The notes: generated by a model not told the origin, from the sequence alone. Positions 34,740-43,153 are shown, numbered from the stretch's first letter. The stretch: DNA of 59,629 bases from Streptosporangiaceae bacterium (GCA_019245115.1 JAFARZ010000129.1:1-59629), one strand, 5' to 3'. Program-made: numbers and translations.

Positions 34740-36275
34740 ATGAAGATCCCCGACAGCAAGACCGCCGATACGAAGACCTCCACCACGACTGGCGCCATCG
34801 GACGGCGCGCGCTGTTCAAGGGCGCCGCCGGCCTGGCAGTCGCGATGGGCACGGTAGAACTGGCAGGCCAGCACGCCGTGCTGCCGCAGCGGATGGCGCT
34901 CGCCGCCCAGTCGCTGCCGGACACCCAGTTCGACATCGGCGCGTTCATCGCCAGCCCGCACACGGTCAGCGATGGCGGCGGGACCATCACCGTGCAGCTT
35001 CCACCGGTGCACTCGTTGTTCATCACCGCTCGGCTGAACCGCACGCCGACCAAGGCCGATCAGCAGAACCTCACCACCGCGCTCGCGGCGCTCGAATCCA
35101 CCTACCAGTTCGGCGCGGCCGGGATCATCACGTTCTTCGCCTACGGGATCCCGTATTTCAACCGGCTGCCCGGCGGGATGACCGGGACCCTGGTGTCCTC
35201 GCACATGCCCAGGCTGTCCTCCAACAACAGCCGGTTCGTGCTGGAGGAGGCGGTACCGAGCCCGACCGACGTCAGCTCCGCAAACCCCGGGATCACCAAG
35301 AAGACGTTCAACGTCCCGGTGCAGATCGAGAGCAATGACCTCCTCATCACGCTCCGCACCGACAACTCGACCATCCTCAACGACGTGGTGGCGTGGCTGG
35401 GCGGCAGCAACAAGCTCAACGGCAACACGGTCGCGTCGCCCAGCCTGTTCCAGGGCCTGGCCACGATCACTTCGAGCCGGGCCCAGTTCGTCGGGGTCTC
35501 GCTCCCGCGCAACATGGCGGAAACCCACGGGTTCGAGTACTCCCAGCGGATCAACTCCGACTCGCCGATGTGGATGGGCTTCCTCGACCAGCAGACCAAC
35601 GCCGCCGGTCCCGCCGCGATCTGCACGTTCGCCGGGAACTCCTCGGCCCATCTGACCACCGCGAAGGCCGGCGACTATTTCGACAACGGCTCGATCCAGC
35701 ACCTGTCCCACGTGATCCAGGATCTGGCCCAGTTCTACGAGACGGCGGCCCAGGACCCGACCGGCGGCGGCGGCGAACCGTACACCGAGCGGGTGCAGTA
35801 CATGTTCCGGTCCAACCCGATCCCGTCGGTCGGCAACTCCGACCAGTTCAACAACGGCGGCGGACCGGCCTACCTGGCTAACAACTTCCAGGGCACCGGC
35901 GACGCGGCCGCCAACGCGCAGGCGATCAACACATTCAACGGGGAGCACCGGATGGGGCACGAGTCCGCGCTCCAGCGCTCCTCGCGCGCCGCCGACGGGA
36001 CGCCGATCCACATCCGGATGGACGGCCCCGGCCTCGACAACCTGGACGTTCCCGACGGCTCGAACCAGCCCAAGCTGGTGTTCACGATCTTCGTCCCGAC
36101 CGCGGACTTCTTCCGGGTGATGCGCATCAACCAGGCGTCGCTCGACCTGGTGAACCAGTTCGGTGTGGCCGCCGAGGACAACGGGCTGGAGCGGTTCATC
36201 ACCGCCACCCGGCGGCAGAACTTCCTCATCCCGCCCCGCCGGAACCGCTCCTTCCCGCTCATCGAGCTGACCTGA
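34740..36275 (+). CDS. Tat-exported DyP-type peroxidase-like protein
   Basis: 511 residues from ATG 34740, preceded by GAGGGA at about eight bases. The twin-arginine signal is GRRALFKGAAGLAVAMG. The body resembles the dye-decolourising peroxidase fold: MGFLDQQTNAAG near residue 283 in place of the usual GxxDG element, and MGHESALQRSSRAADG then HIRMDGPG near residue 422, like the proximal-His AHIR motif. A LVFTIFVPTADFF strand and an LERFITATRR helix follow as in DyPs. Catalytic Asp and His seem kept but the flanking motif is divergent, so heme binding is inferred. Divergent from the multicopper oxidase operon; the two may act on related substrates. Confidence 0.68.
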   Translation: MKIPDSKTADTKTSTTTGAIGRRALFKGAAGLAVAMGTVELAGQHAVLPQRMALAAQSLPDTQFDIGAFIASPHTVSDGGGTITVQLPPVHSLFITARLNRTPTKADQQNLTTALAALESTYQFGAAGIITFFAYGIPYFNRLPGGMTGTLVSSHMPRLSSNNSRFVLEEAVPSPTDVSSANPGITKKTFNVPVQIESNDLLITLRTDNSTILNDVVAWLGGSNKLNGNTVASPSLFQGLATITSSRAQFVGVSLPRNMAETHGFEYSQRINSDSPMWMGFLDQQTNAAGPAAICTFAGNSSAHLTTAKAGDYFDNGSIQHLSHVIQDLAQFYETAAQDPTGGGGEPYTERVQYMFRSNPIPSVGNSDQFNNGGGPAYLANNFQGTGDAAANAQAINTFNGEHRMGHESALQRSSRAADGTPIHIRMDGPGLDNLDVPDGSNQPKLVFTIFVPTADFFRVMRINQASLDLVNQFGVAAEDNGLERFITATRRQNFLIPPRRNRSFPLIELT

Positions 36276-36291
36276 CCCAAGCTGACCCGGC

Positions 36292-36379
36292 CATGATCAT
36301 GGGTCGCCGCGGGGGTCTGGGGGGAAGGTTCCCCCCGGTCAAAGACGGTAACTATTCCCGCAAATGACCCATGATCATG
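36292..36379. terminator. Inverted repeat between convergent genes
   Basis: CATGATCATGGGTC at 36292-36305 is exactly complemented by GACCCATGATCATG at 36366-36379. An inner hairpin of GGGGGGAA/TTCCCCCC lies at 36329-36346. It lies 16 bases after the DyP-like stop and ahead of the convergent ClpN-domain gene, so a bidirectional terminator is likely. Confidence 0.6.
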
Positions 36380-36425
36380 CTGGGGGCCGGCTCTGGGGGC
36401 CGGCTCTGGGGGCCGGCTCTGGGGG
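36380..36425. repeat. 13-bp tandem repeat (CTGGGGGCCGGCT x3.5)
   Basis: Three full CTGGGGGCCGGCT units and a partial fourth directly abut the stop codon of the ClpN-domain gene. Each unit has a G5 run, so four runs in a row on the plus strand could favour a G-quadruplex. Confidence 0.85.
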
Positions 36426-37484
36426 TCAGGCGGCTTCGCTTCCTGGCGCACCGGGGTCGCCTGGCTTGTCCGGGCCACCGGGCGGCTCGGCGGCCAGCTT
36501 GGCACGGCGCTGGATGGCGCCAAGGCTGTCATGCAGTGCCTGCCAGACGACGCTGAGGCTGGCGCTGGCGGGCAGGTCTCCCCGGATTGTCCCGGGCGGG
36601 TCGGCCTGGTCGCCCAGCGCGTCCAGCGCGGCACGGCCGGCCTTGATCACCTCCGCATCGCGGGCCTCGATCGTGAGCCCCTCGCCGGTTACCCGGATGA
36701 TCATCTGCCGTCGGCCGGCCTCTTCGGGCTGCTCGTCGCTGGTACCCGTTACGTCCACGCCGCGCAGCGCCTCCTTGGCCTGATCGAGATCGATACCGAG
36801 GGCCGCGAGGGCCCGGGCGGCGGCAGTATCGGGATCGGCCAGGGCGGCGAGCAGCAGATGGTGTGAGCCGACCGGCTGCGCGCCGGCCAGCCGGGCGGCC
36901 TCGCTCAGCGTGGTGTCCGCGGCCGGCGTGGCGCTCAGCACCGTCTGCTCGGCCGCCCCGCTGGACTCACCGCCGGATTCGCCGCCGAGCTGAGCCTGAA
37001 CGGCCTCGACACGGCGCCGCAGCCAGCGCCTGCCCCGGCCGGTCTCGACGGTCATCCCGGGCAGCATGTCGACCACTGCCACGCGGATGGCCGTCAGGTC
37101 GGCGTGCCGCTTCATGACATCGGCGCCTACGCCGTCGCCCTCCCGGAGGATGCCGAGCAGGATGTGCTCGGTGCCGATGTAGTTGTGGTGCATTTCCAAG
37201 GCCTCGCGGAGCGCGAGCTCGAGCGTCTTCTTAGCCCGCGGGGTGAACGGGATATGACCGGAGGGTTCTGATTTGCCCACGCCGACGACTTCCGTGACGT
37301 CTCGCCGGGTGCCCTCGAGCGATATCCCGAAGGTTTGCAGGACGCGGGCGGCGAGGCCATCCGTCTCGCCGAGGAGCCCGAGCAGGATGTGCTCGGTGCC
37401 GATGTAGTTGTGCTTCAGCCGCCTGGCTTCTTCCTGCGACAGGACTACGACGTGCCGGGCGCGGTTGGTGAATCGCTCAAACAT
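36426..37484 (-). CDS. ClpC-like N-domain protein without ATPase domains
   Basis: 352 residues. Residues 1-145 are a double Clp-N repeat (MFERFTNRARHVVVLSQEEA; HNYIGTEHILLGLLGE; HHNYIGTEHILLGILREGDG), almost identical in character to ClpC N-termini. A third, weaker Clp-N-like unit follows (GSHHLLLAALADPDTAAARAL). No Walker motifs are present, so it cannot unfold proteins itself. It may act as a substrate or adaptor-binding decoy for ClpC. Tail is Pro/Gly-rich. Divergent from the small HTH gene 56 bases away. On the minus strand TTGACA at 37519-37514 could be its -35. Confidence 0.85.
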   Translation of the reverse strand: MFERFTNRARHVVVLSQEEARRLKHNYIGTEHILLGLLGETDGLAARVLQTFGISLEGTRRDVTEVVGVGKSEPSGHIPFTPRAKKTLELALREALEMHHNYIGTEHILLGILREGDGVGADVMKRHADLTAIRVAVVDMLPGMTVETGRGRRWLRRRVEAVQAQLGGESGGESSGAAEQTVLSATPAADTTLSEAARLAGAQPVGSHHLLLAALADPDTAAARALAALGIDLDQAKEALRGVDVTGTSDEQPEEAGRRQMIIRVTGEGLTIEARDAEVIKAGRAALDALGDQADPPGTIRGDLPASASLSVVWQALHDSLGAIQRRAKLAAEPPGGPDKPGDPGAPGSEAA

Positions 37485-37540
37485 GGGACCAGCGTGCGGT
37501 TATCGTCTGACCCTGTCAATACCATGCTATTAATAGGGTC

Positions 37541-37936
37541 ATGGATTGGGAAGACCGGCTCGACGACTGGGAGCTCGAACTCGAGCTGAACGCCAGGCTC
37601 GAAGGCTCCGACTGGGTGACGCTCGAACGCGCGGCCGCCAGCACCGGCGTCTCGCGTGCCGCGCTGCGAAGCTGGTACCGGACCGGGCAGCTCCCGTCCC
37701 GGCTCGTCGACGGCCCGCACGGGCCACAGCGGCTGGTGCCTCTCGCGCTCGTGGCCAGCCGCGCCGAGGCCTCACCGCGGCTGCGGCGCGCCGCCGAGCG
37801 GCGGCTGGCCGATCAGGCGCAGCTCGAGATCCTCCAGAACCGGGTCAGCCAGCTCGAACTACGGCTGGACGCGCTGGAACTACGGCTACCGCCAGGATCT
37901 GGGAACGATGACGGTCAAGGCGTCACGAAGTGGTAG
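37541..37936 (+). CDS. Small HTH and coiled-coil DNA-binding-like protein
   Basis: 131 residues. A MerR/excisionase-like winged helix covers about residues 25-60 (WVTLERAAASTGVSRAALRSWYRTGQLPSR), shown by VTLERAAASTGVSRAALR and WYRTGQLPSR, followed by a C-terminal coiled coil (EILQNRVSQLELRLDALELR). No ribosome site is seen; TATTAA at 37528-37533 lies seven bases before the ATG, suggesting a leaderless transcript. Divergent from the ClpN-domain gene and possibly its regulator. Its last 22 bases overlap the convergent deacetylase gene. Confidence 0.72.
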   Translation: MDWEDRLDDWELELELNARLEGSDWVTLERAAASTGVSRAALRSWYRTGQLPSRLVDGPHGPQRLVPLALVASRAEASPRLRRAAERRLADQAQLEILQNRVSQLELRLDALELRLPPGSGNDDGQGVTKW

Positions 37937-38799
37937 CCGGCGTCGAGCAGGCGCGGGATGACGATGCCGAGCGCCGCGACGGTCTCGGAGCGGTCGCCGC
38001 CGCCATCGTGCTCCAGGATGATCGATCCCGTCCTGGTGTTGCGCATGATGTTGGAGACTATGGCGGGCACGCCGGGCCGCGACCAGTCGCGCGGGTCCAC
38101 CGACCAGGACAGCGGCGTCATACCGGTCCGCTGACAGTGCCTGAGCGAGGTCGCCGTCCACACCCCGTAGGGCGCGCGGTAGTAGGCGGGGACGTTCCCG
38201 GTGGCGTGATGGATCGCCTCGGTGGCCTGATCCATCGCGGCTATCGCGGCCGCGGGTGACAGCCAGGCCATGTTCTGGTGCCGCCAGGTATGGTTCGAGA
38301 TCAGGTGGCCCGCCGCCACCACCTCGCGGACCAGGGCCGGGTCCGCGGCGACCTGGATCCCGATCATCGAGAACGTCGCGGTGACGTGATAGCGGGCCAG
38401 CAACCGCAGGACCTGGGGCGTGTACCTGGCACTGGGGCCGTCGTCAATGGTGAGCGCGATCGCGTCGCGCCCGGCGTCCACGTAGCGCATGGGCTGGCCG
38501 GTCCACGGATGCCTGACTTCGGCCGGCTGGCTGGGGCCGGCACTCGCGGGCGCTGAGGGCTGCCGCATCCCGTGGCCGGGAGTATCCGGCGGGCTGTGCG
38601 GTGGACTATGCGGGGGGTTACCCGGCGAGGTCGTGCTGCCGGTCAGGTGGGCGCGCACCGCCCCGGATCGCGCGGCGCTGTTCTGCTGCCACGGACGCGC
38701 GATGACACCGCCCAGCAGGGTGATACCACCGACCGTCAGGACAACCCGTCTTGTCATCAAAGCACGGGACGCGTCACGCGGCCCATTACCCGTATTCAC
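37915..38799 (-). CDS. Polysaccharide deacetylase family protein
   Basis: 294 residues. N-terminal signal/anchor MTRRVVLTVGGITLLGGVIA is followed by a Pro/Ser-rich linker (PPHSPPHSPPDTPGHG) and a NodB-homology domain with motifs TIDDGP, SNHTWRH (HxxxH), RAPYGVWT, SWSVDPRDW and IILEHDGG. The metal triad Asp-His-His is intact, so it is probably active on peptidoglycan or chitin-like N-acetyl groups outside the cell. GTG start at 38799; an internal ATG (residue 15) is an alternative. Convergent overlap of 22 bases with the HTH gene. Confidence 0.9.
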   Translation of the reverse strand: MNTGNGPRDASRALMTRRVVLTVGGITLLGGVIARPWQQNSAARSGAVRAHLTGSTTSPGNPPHSPPHSPPDTPGHGMRQPSAPASAGPSQPAEVRHPWTGQPMRYVDAGRDAIALTIDDGPSARYTPQVLRLLARYHVTATFSMIGIQVAADPALVREVVAAGHLISNHTWRHQNMAWLSPAAAIAAMDQATEAIHHATGNVPAYYRAPYGVWTATSLRHCQRTGMTPLSWSVDPRDWSRPGVPAIVSNIMRNTRTGSIILEHDGGGDRSETVAALGIVIPRLLDAGYHFVTP

Positions 38800-38922
38800 C
38801 CGGCAACCCCCGACGAGTCCCAGTTGATCCTGACACCGTGGCCTTTCGGCACGTTCTGACTATCAAGACTGACTGAGGGCTACTTTGGTTGCACTCGTTT
38901 GCGCTGAATTGGGGTGAATCTT

Positions 38923-40395
38923 TTACGGGGGAAGCACCACCGCCGTTCCCTGTAAACGGGTCTCTTCGGTTTTATCCTGAGCCCACAGGGTGTGGTAGAC
39001 GCCGTCACGGTCCGCACGGCGGTAGGTGTGCGCACCGAAGTAATCGCGGAGACCCTGGATGAGAGCGGCGGGGAGGCGGCGCGCGCGGAGGGCGTCGTAG
39101 TAGGAGAGTGCCGCGGAGAAGCCGGGGGCGGGGATCCCGAGGCGTGCCGCGGTGGCGACGACGTTACGCCAGGCGTCCTGTGCGGCGCCGATCTCCTGGC
39201 TGAAGTGATCGTCGGTGAGCAGCGTGGGCAGGTCCGGGTTCTTCTCGTAGGCGGCCCGGATGCGGTCGAGGAAGGCGGCGCGGATGATGCAGCCGCCGCG
39301 CCAGATCGTGGCGGTCCCGCCAAGGTCGATACCCCAGCCGTACTCCCGGCTGCCGGTATCCATCATGTTCCAGCCCTGGGCGTAGGAGACCAGCTTGGAG
39401 GCGTACAGGGCCTGCTCGATCTGGTCTTCAAGGCCTTCTGCCCGGGCCGCGGTTCCTGTGGTTTCCGGGCCGGGGAGGTTCTGGGCCGCTTCGCGGAGAC
39501 CGGCGTGGCCGGACAGGGAGCGGGCGAACACGGCCTCGGCGATGCCGCTGACCGGGACGCCGAGGTCAAGGGCGTCCTGCACGGTCCAGCGGCCGGTGCC
39601 CTTCTGCTCCGCCTGGTCGAGCACGATATCGACGAAGGGCTTTCCGGTCTGCGCGTCGGTGTGGGCCAGGACCTCGGCGGTGATCTGGATCAGGTAGGAG
39701 TCGAGACGCCCTTCGTTCCATTTCTGGAATGTTTGCGCGATCTGTTGCGGTTCGAGGCCCACGGCGTGCCTGAGCAGGTCATACGCCTCGGCGATGAGCT
39801 GCATGTCGGCATACTCGATACCGTTGTGAACCATTTTCACAAAGTGGCCGGCGCCATCCGGGCCGATGTGCGTGCAGCACGGGGTGCCGTCGACGTGTGC
39901 GCTGATGGTCTCGAGCATGGGGCCCAGCGCTTCGTAGGACTCCGGTGAGCCGCCGGGCATGATCGACGGGCCGTTCAGCGCGCCCTCCTCGCCGCCGGAC
40001 ACGCCCATGCCGACGAAGTGGATGTTCTGGCCTTTGAGTCTGGCCTCGCGGCGGCGGGTGTCCTTGAAGTGAGCGTTGCCGCCGTCGATCAGCATGTCTC
40101 CGGGCTCGAGCAGCGGGGCGAACTCGTCGATGACCGCGTCGGTGGCCGGGCCCGCGTTGACCATGATCACGATACGGCGCGGGCGTTCCAGGGCGCCTAC
40201 GAACTCCTGGGGCGATTGCGAAGCGCTGAAGGTGCCTTCGTGGCCAAAGTTGTTGATGGTGTCTGTGGTGCGGGAGGCGGTCCGGTTGTGCAGGGCCACC
40301 CGGTAGCCGTGGCGGGCGAAGTTGCGGGCCAGGTTGCGGCCCATCACGCCGAGTCCGGTGACGCCTATCTGCGCTGTCTGCTCAGTAGCAGCCAT
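38923..40395 (-). CDS. gnd: 6-phosphogluconate dehydrogenase, decarboxylating
   Basis: 490 residues from ATG 40395, preceded by AAGGAG at nine bases; a start at 40416 lies before that site. The N-terminal NADP Rossmann motif is GVTGLGVMGRNLARNFARHG. FVGMGVSGGEEGALNGPSIM and VKMVHNGIEYADMQLI carry the substrate- and catalysis-related residues, including the lysine. The C-terminus ends GIYHTLW-like (DGVYHTLWAQD). It makes ribulose-5-phosphate and NADPH in the pentose phosphate pathway. Length is typical of the long form. It appears monocistronic. Confidence 0.95.
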   Translation of the reverse strand: MAATEQTAQIGVTGLGVMGRNLARNFARHGYRVALHNRTASRTTDTINNFGHEGTFSASQSPQEFVGALERPRRIVIMVNAGPATDAVIDEFAPLLEPGDMLIDGGNAHFKDTRRREARLKGQNIHFVGMGVSGGEEGALNGPSIMPGGSPESYEALGPMLETISAHVDGTPCCTHIGPDGAGHFVKMVHNGIEYADMQLIAEAYDLLRHAVGLEPQQIAQTFQKWNEGRLDSYLIQITAEVLAHTDAQTGKPFVDIVLDQAEQKGTGRWTVQDALDLGVPVSGIAEAVFARSLSGHAGLREAAQNLPGPETTGTAARAEGLEDQIEQALYASKLVSYAQGWNMMDTGSREYGWGIDLGGTATIWRGGCIIRAAFLDRIRAAYEKNPDLPTLLTDDHFSQEIGAAQDAWRNVVATAARLGIPAPGFSAALSYYDALRARRLPAALIQGLRDYFGAHTYRRADRDGVYHTLWAQDKTEETRLQGTAVVLPP

Positions 40396-40704
40396 CTGGT
40401 TGGTCTCCTTCATCATGTGACGCTCCCGCCGTTCCTGACAAACTATGCCACCGGGTGATGCAACCCCTGGGGGCCGCTCGTACCGTTTTCGGCAGCCGCT
40501 CGAAACAGGGCGAATCGGGATGCAACCCTGGGGACCCGCTCGCGCATCATCCGTGTTGTGACTGCGACAGAGCAGTTCTACCGGTAAGTACCCCGACGGA
40601 CACAGCGGGGAACGTTATCGCTCAGCCCGGCGGCCGCGATCGCCTTCGGCGCGGACGGGAAGACGGCGTATGCGTGCTCCGGCTCAGCCTCAGATCTCCG
40701 CTTC

Positions 40705-41119
40705 GTGGAAACTTTTCCGTACTATATGAGGCTGTCGCGCAACTCGTAGCCGTGGGGTGTCAAGTGCTGTAGCCGCACATGATGACGCCGGACAGTCATG
40801 CTACCGGACAGCCGGTTCGTCCCGTATTCCCGGGCCGCGGCAGCGTCCTCGCATGGTTGATCCGGGCCTCGTGGTGATTTTTGTGCACCGGGGTACACCG
40901 AACTAACCACAAGGCCCGAATCAACCGCGATAACTGCCCGGAGCTGCCCGTTTCCCGGAGCACACCCGCCGGTGTCAACCGCGGCCGCGACGGTCCCTGG
41001 ACACCTCAAAGCCTGCCATCATCACAAAGCACTGCCGGAGTACCAATGCGGATGCGATGCCTCCCGAGAGCCCGACAGCAGTGACGCGACAGCCTCATGT
41101 AGTGCGGAAGAGTTTCCAC
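40705..41119. mobile_element. MITE-like element with 35-bp terminal inverted repeats
   Basis: Left arm 40705-40739 (GTGGAAACTTTTCCG through GAGGCTGTCGCG) matches the complement of 41085-41119 at 32 of 35 positions. Similarity continues weakly for ~10 bases outside each arm. The 345 bases between hold no transposase; they contain a second large hairpin. No target duplication was recognised. A non-autonomous transposon remnant is the simplest reading. Confidence 0.55.
40855..40926. repeat. 72-bp hairpin inside the MITE-like element
   Basis: Arms of 21 bp (GGTTGATCCGGGCCTCGTGGT at 40855-40875 against 40906-40926, two mismatches) surround an inner near-palindrome GTGCACCGGGGTACAC. It is near the centre of the larger inverted repeat. 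Confidence 0.8.
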
Positions 41120-41359
41120 AGGGCGGAAAAGAACCGCACGAACCTGCGGATCCATGTTGGCCAAATCCGGATACAAGCGATACGCGGCGCGGCCGACGAC
41201 GGCCAGTACGGCTCGATCCGGCTTCGATGAGCCGTGAAGTTACCGGCATTGCGTCAGGTGGACGTTCGTGTGCTTTGAGTCGCCATGCCGCCGCCAGGGC
41301 AGGCGACGGACGCGGTACGCTACGTGTGGCGGCACGGCCCTGCGTCGTGGCCTCGCCGT

Positions 41360-41433
41360 GCGGGCGTAGCTCAATGGTAGAGCCCCAGCCTTCCAAGCTG
41401 GTCATGCGGGTTCGATTCCCGTCGCCCGCTCCA
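41360..41433 (+). tRNA. tRNA-Gly(TCC)
   Basis: Acceptor GCGGGCG/CGCCCGC, D stem GCTC/GAGC, anticodon stem CCAGC/GCTGG around CTTCCAA (anticodon TCC), T arm CGGG-TTCGATT-CCCG, discriminator T and an encoded CCA (41431-41433). An integrase pseudogene starts about 80 bases beyond its 3' end, so it is a likely former integration site. Confidence 0.96.
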
Positions 41434-41514
41434 GCAGGTGAATGGGATGCTTTCGAGAGCGTTCGAGAACCGGTGGCATCCCGTTGGGCCATCCTCGGGC
41501 CAGATCAGGCCTGT

Positions 41515-42073
41515 TCATTCCTTGGTGCCTCGGGCAGCGTCGGCGAGCTTGCCGAGTGCGTCAGCGATCGCTTGTCACGGTCCTTGGTGGCGTGCTGGTA
41601 GATCATCGCGGCGAGCGTCAGGAACAACAGCCGCGATACATGCCTTGCGCCAGATCGGGTTGAAGTTGTTGCGGCGGAGCCTGCCGCCCTTCGGCCCAGC
41701 GAAGACGAGGCCCTGACGGCCGGGCGCGGCATAGAACCGAAGATGCTCGCGCAGTTCGGGGACGATCTCGGCGGGGAACGTGACGGTGCGGTTGCCTGCG
41801 CGGGACTTGGCATCGGTGATACAGACTCGCAGCGCTCAAGATCCAGGCGGTCACGAGTCAGGCTCGCGAGCTCGCCTAGCCGTAGCTGCGCAAAGGTGGC
41901 GAGCAGGACCAGGCGCGATACCGCCTGGGAAGCCTGTCCGCGATGGTGAACACGGCCGGGAGCGGGATAACCGGGCGTTCGCCGGATTCCTCCTGACCAG
42001 CACCTTCTTCGGATAACTTGGCTGTTGCCGATCCAAGAAGCCCAGATTCCCTGCCTTCGGCGGAGGCTCCCAT
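41515..42073 (-). pseudogene. Tyrosine-type integrase, decayed
   Basis: Pieces of a phage/ICE-type integrase can be followed across frames: ERPVIPLPAVFTIADRLPRR, then LVLLATFAQLRLGELASL, then VCITDAKSRAGNRTVTFPAE and LRRNNFNPIWRKACIAA, then AMIYQHATKDRDK and IADALGKLADAARGTKE before TGA. At least three frameshifts separate them. The stretch that should hold the HxLR box and the GH motif, about 35 codons, is deleted. It cannot make active recombinase. It faces the tRNA-Gly 3' end, as in integrative elements. Confidence 0.85.
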
Positions 42074-42115
42074 GCTCGCTGATTATCTAGCAAGCATTAG
42101 AGTAGCCGCCGAAAT

Positions 42116-42490
42116 TCAGGCTGCCTTCTTCACGGGTGCGAAAATCATGCGGAGAAGTTCCCGATAGAAAGGATCGGGTATAAGGCCACCTTCCCAGCCA
42201 ATGACCATACACCGTAGGGTTTTTCGGTCGGGAAGCCTTTGGCTGCATTCGCGAGCAGTCTTTTCCAGTTCGATGACTACGTGAGCCACCGACCAGCCGC
42301 GCTGATTCCGAAGGGACTTGATCGGAACAGGTCGACGATCAATCGGACTGCACCCTGCCAGTGTGTTCAGGTGACTGGCTAGCGCTTGCACATCTCCTAG
42401 AACATGCATAACGCGTCCCCGAAGCGCCTGAAGCTCAGTTACTGTATCTCCGCCACGATCGCCCTTCCTCCTAGTGAGACCTCCATACAC
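42116..42490 (-). CDS. XRE-like regulator, probably a C-terminally truncated remnant
   Basis: 124 residues. SLRNQRGWSVAHVVIELEKT and DRKTLRCMVIGWEGGLIPD, then FYRELLRMIF, resemble the first part of the HTH regulators found in actinomycete integrative elements, which usually continue for another ~250 residues. Here the frame ends shortly after the HTH with APVKKAA. Ribosome site weak. It lies upstream of the integrase remnant within the decayed element, so it may be non-functional. Confidence 0.5.
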   Translation of the reverse strand: MYGGLTRRKGDRGGDTVTELQALRGRVMHVLGDVQALASHLNTLAGCSPIDRRPVPIKSLRNQRGWSVAHVVIELEKTARECSQRLPDRKTLRCMVIGWEGGLIPDPFYRELLRMIFAPVKKAA

Positions 42491-42791
42491 CGGGTAGTAG
42501 GAGGGCGCAAGCTCGCAATGAGTTCTTGCGCCCTGGCCTACCTGTTACGGATCTCCACTCGGAGCAGGCATCTAGGCTATGTCAGTCCTGTCTTGGCGCT
42601 TAAGTGTCAAATGCGGGACTGCATGTCAACCGCTCGCTTTGTGTGACGTCGTAGCGATCGCCGGAACACTCACGTCTGACAATATACCTCTATATAACTC
42701 GAAATACAAAACGGCCTTCAATATCTATTCGCCATCAAGACCCTGTTGACAGCGAACAGCCAGAGGGCAAAACGACGGGTATGATCAACTC
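42491..42791. other. 301-base AT-rich intergenic region
   Basis: No gene seen. Base composition drops well below the genome average (for example CAATATACCTCTATATAAC near 42678). It separates the XRE-like fragment from hicB and probably contains the hicB promoter. Confidence 0.6.
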
Positions 42792-43010
42792 ATGACTGAC
42801 AAGACGATCAGGTTGACCGCCACCATCACGCGTGACGGCGACTGGTACGTCGCACGGTGCCTTGAGGTCGAAGTCGCCAGCCAAGGGCATACGATCGAGG
42901 AAGCCCTGGCCAACCTCAGGGAAGCACTTGAGCTGTACTTCGAGGACGAACCGGTACCCGAGATCACAGAGCCCATCGTCGCCCCGGTTGAAGTGAAGCT
43001 CTCAGCGTGA
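42792..43010 (+). CDS. hicB: HicB-family antitoxin
   Basis: 72 residues: IRLTATITRDGDWYVARCLE, then EVEVASQGHTIEEALANLRE and ALELYFEDE, the compact HicB domain with partial RNase-H fold. It lacks a DNA-binding C-terminal domain, common for short HicBs. It would bind and block the HicA RNase encoded four bases into its own stop (GTGA overlap). Because HicA is truncated here, the antitoxin may be orphaned. Lies in the decayed element behind tRNA-Gly. Confidence 0.85.
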   Translation: MTDKTIRLTATITRDGDWYVARCLEVEVASQGHTIEEALANLREALELYFEDEPVPEITEPIVAPVEVKLSA

Positions 43011-43153
43011 GTCCCAGGCGGCTGCCTGTCGTCTCTGGCGCTCAGGTTGTCCGCGCCCTTGAGAAAGCTGACTTCAAGGTGATCAGCACCAAGGGTAGCC
43101 ACCGCAAGCTCCGCCTTTTTCCTGGTGACCCTCTCTTTCGGGTTTGTGTTTGA
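43007..43153 (+). pseudogene. hicA: HicA toxin, truncated
   Basis: 48 codons from GTG 43007: LPVVSGAQVVRALEKADFKV and TKGSHRKLR match HicA, including the catalytic His of the GSHRK box. After RKLR the frame turns into LFPGDPLFRVCV and stops, whereas normal HicA continues for about 25 residues with the second and third strands (VPxHxxL). A frameshift or rearrangement at about 43113 is likely. Probably inactive, though a residual fold cannot be excluded. Confidence 0.75.

Larger units (their letters stand above)
40396..41359. other. 964-base gene-free region upstream of gnd and tRNA-Gly
   Basis: No credible gene; open frames here change frame often and lack coding bias. It holds a pair of related GATGCAACCC(C)TGGGG motifs at about 40456 and 40518 near gnd, and a nested inverted-repeat structure at 40705-41119. 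The stretch 41120-41359 shows nothing clear. Confidence 0.7.

Noticed and set aside
41022-41492. Minus-strand ORF containing GNRTRMTSLEGWGSTIEL
   Set aside because: It is the translation of antisense tRNA-Gly, another well-known false protein.
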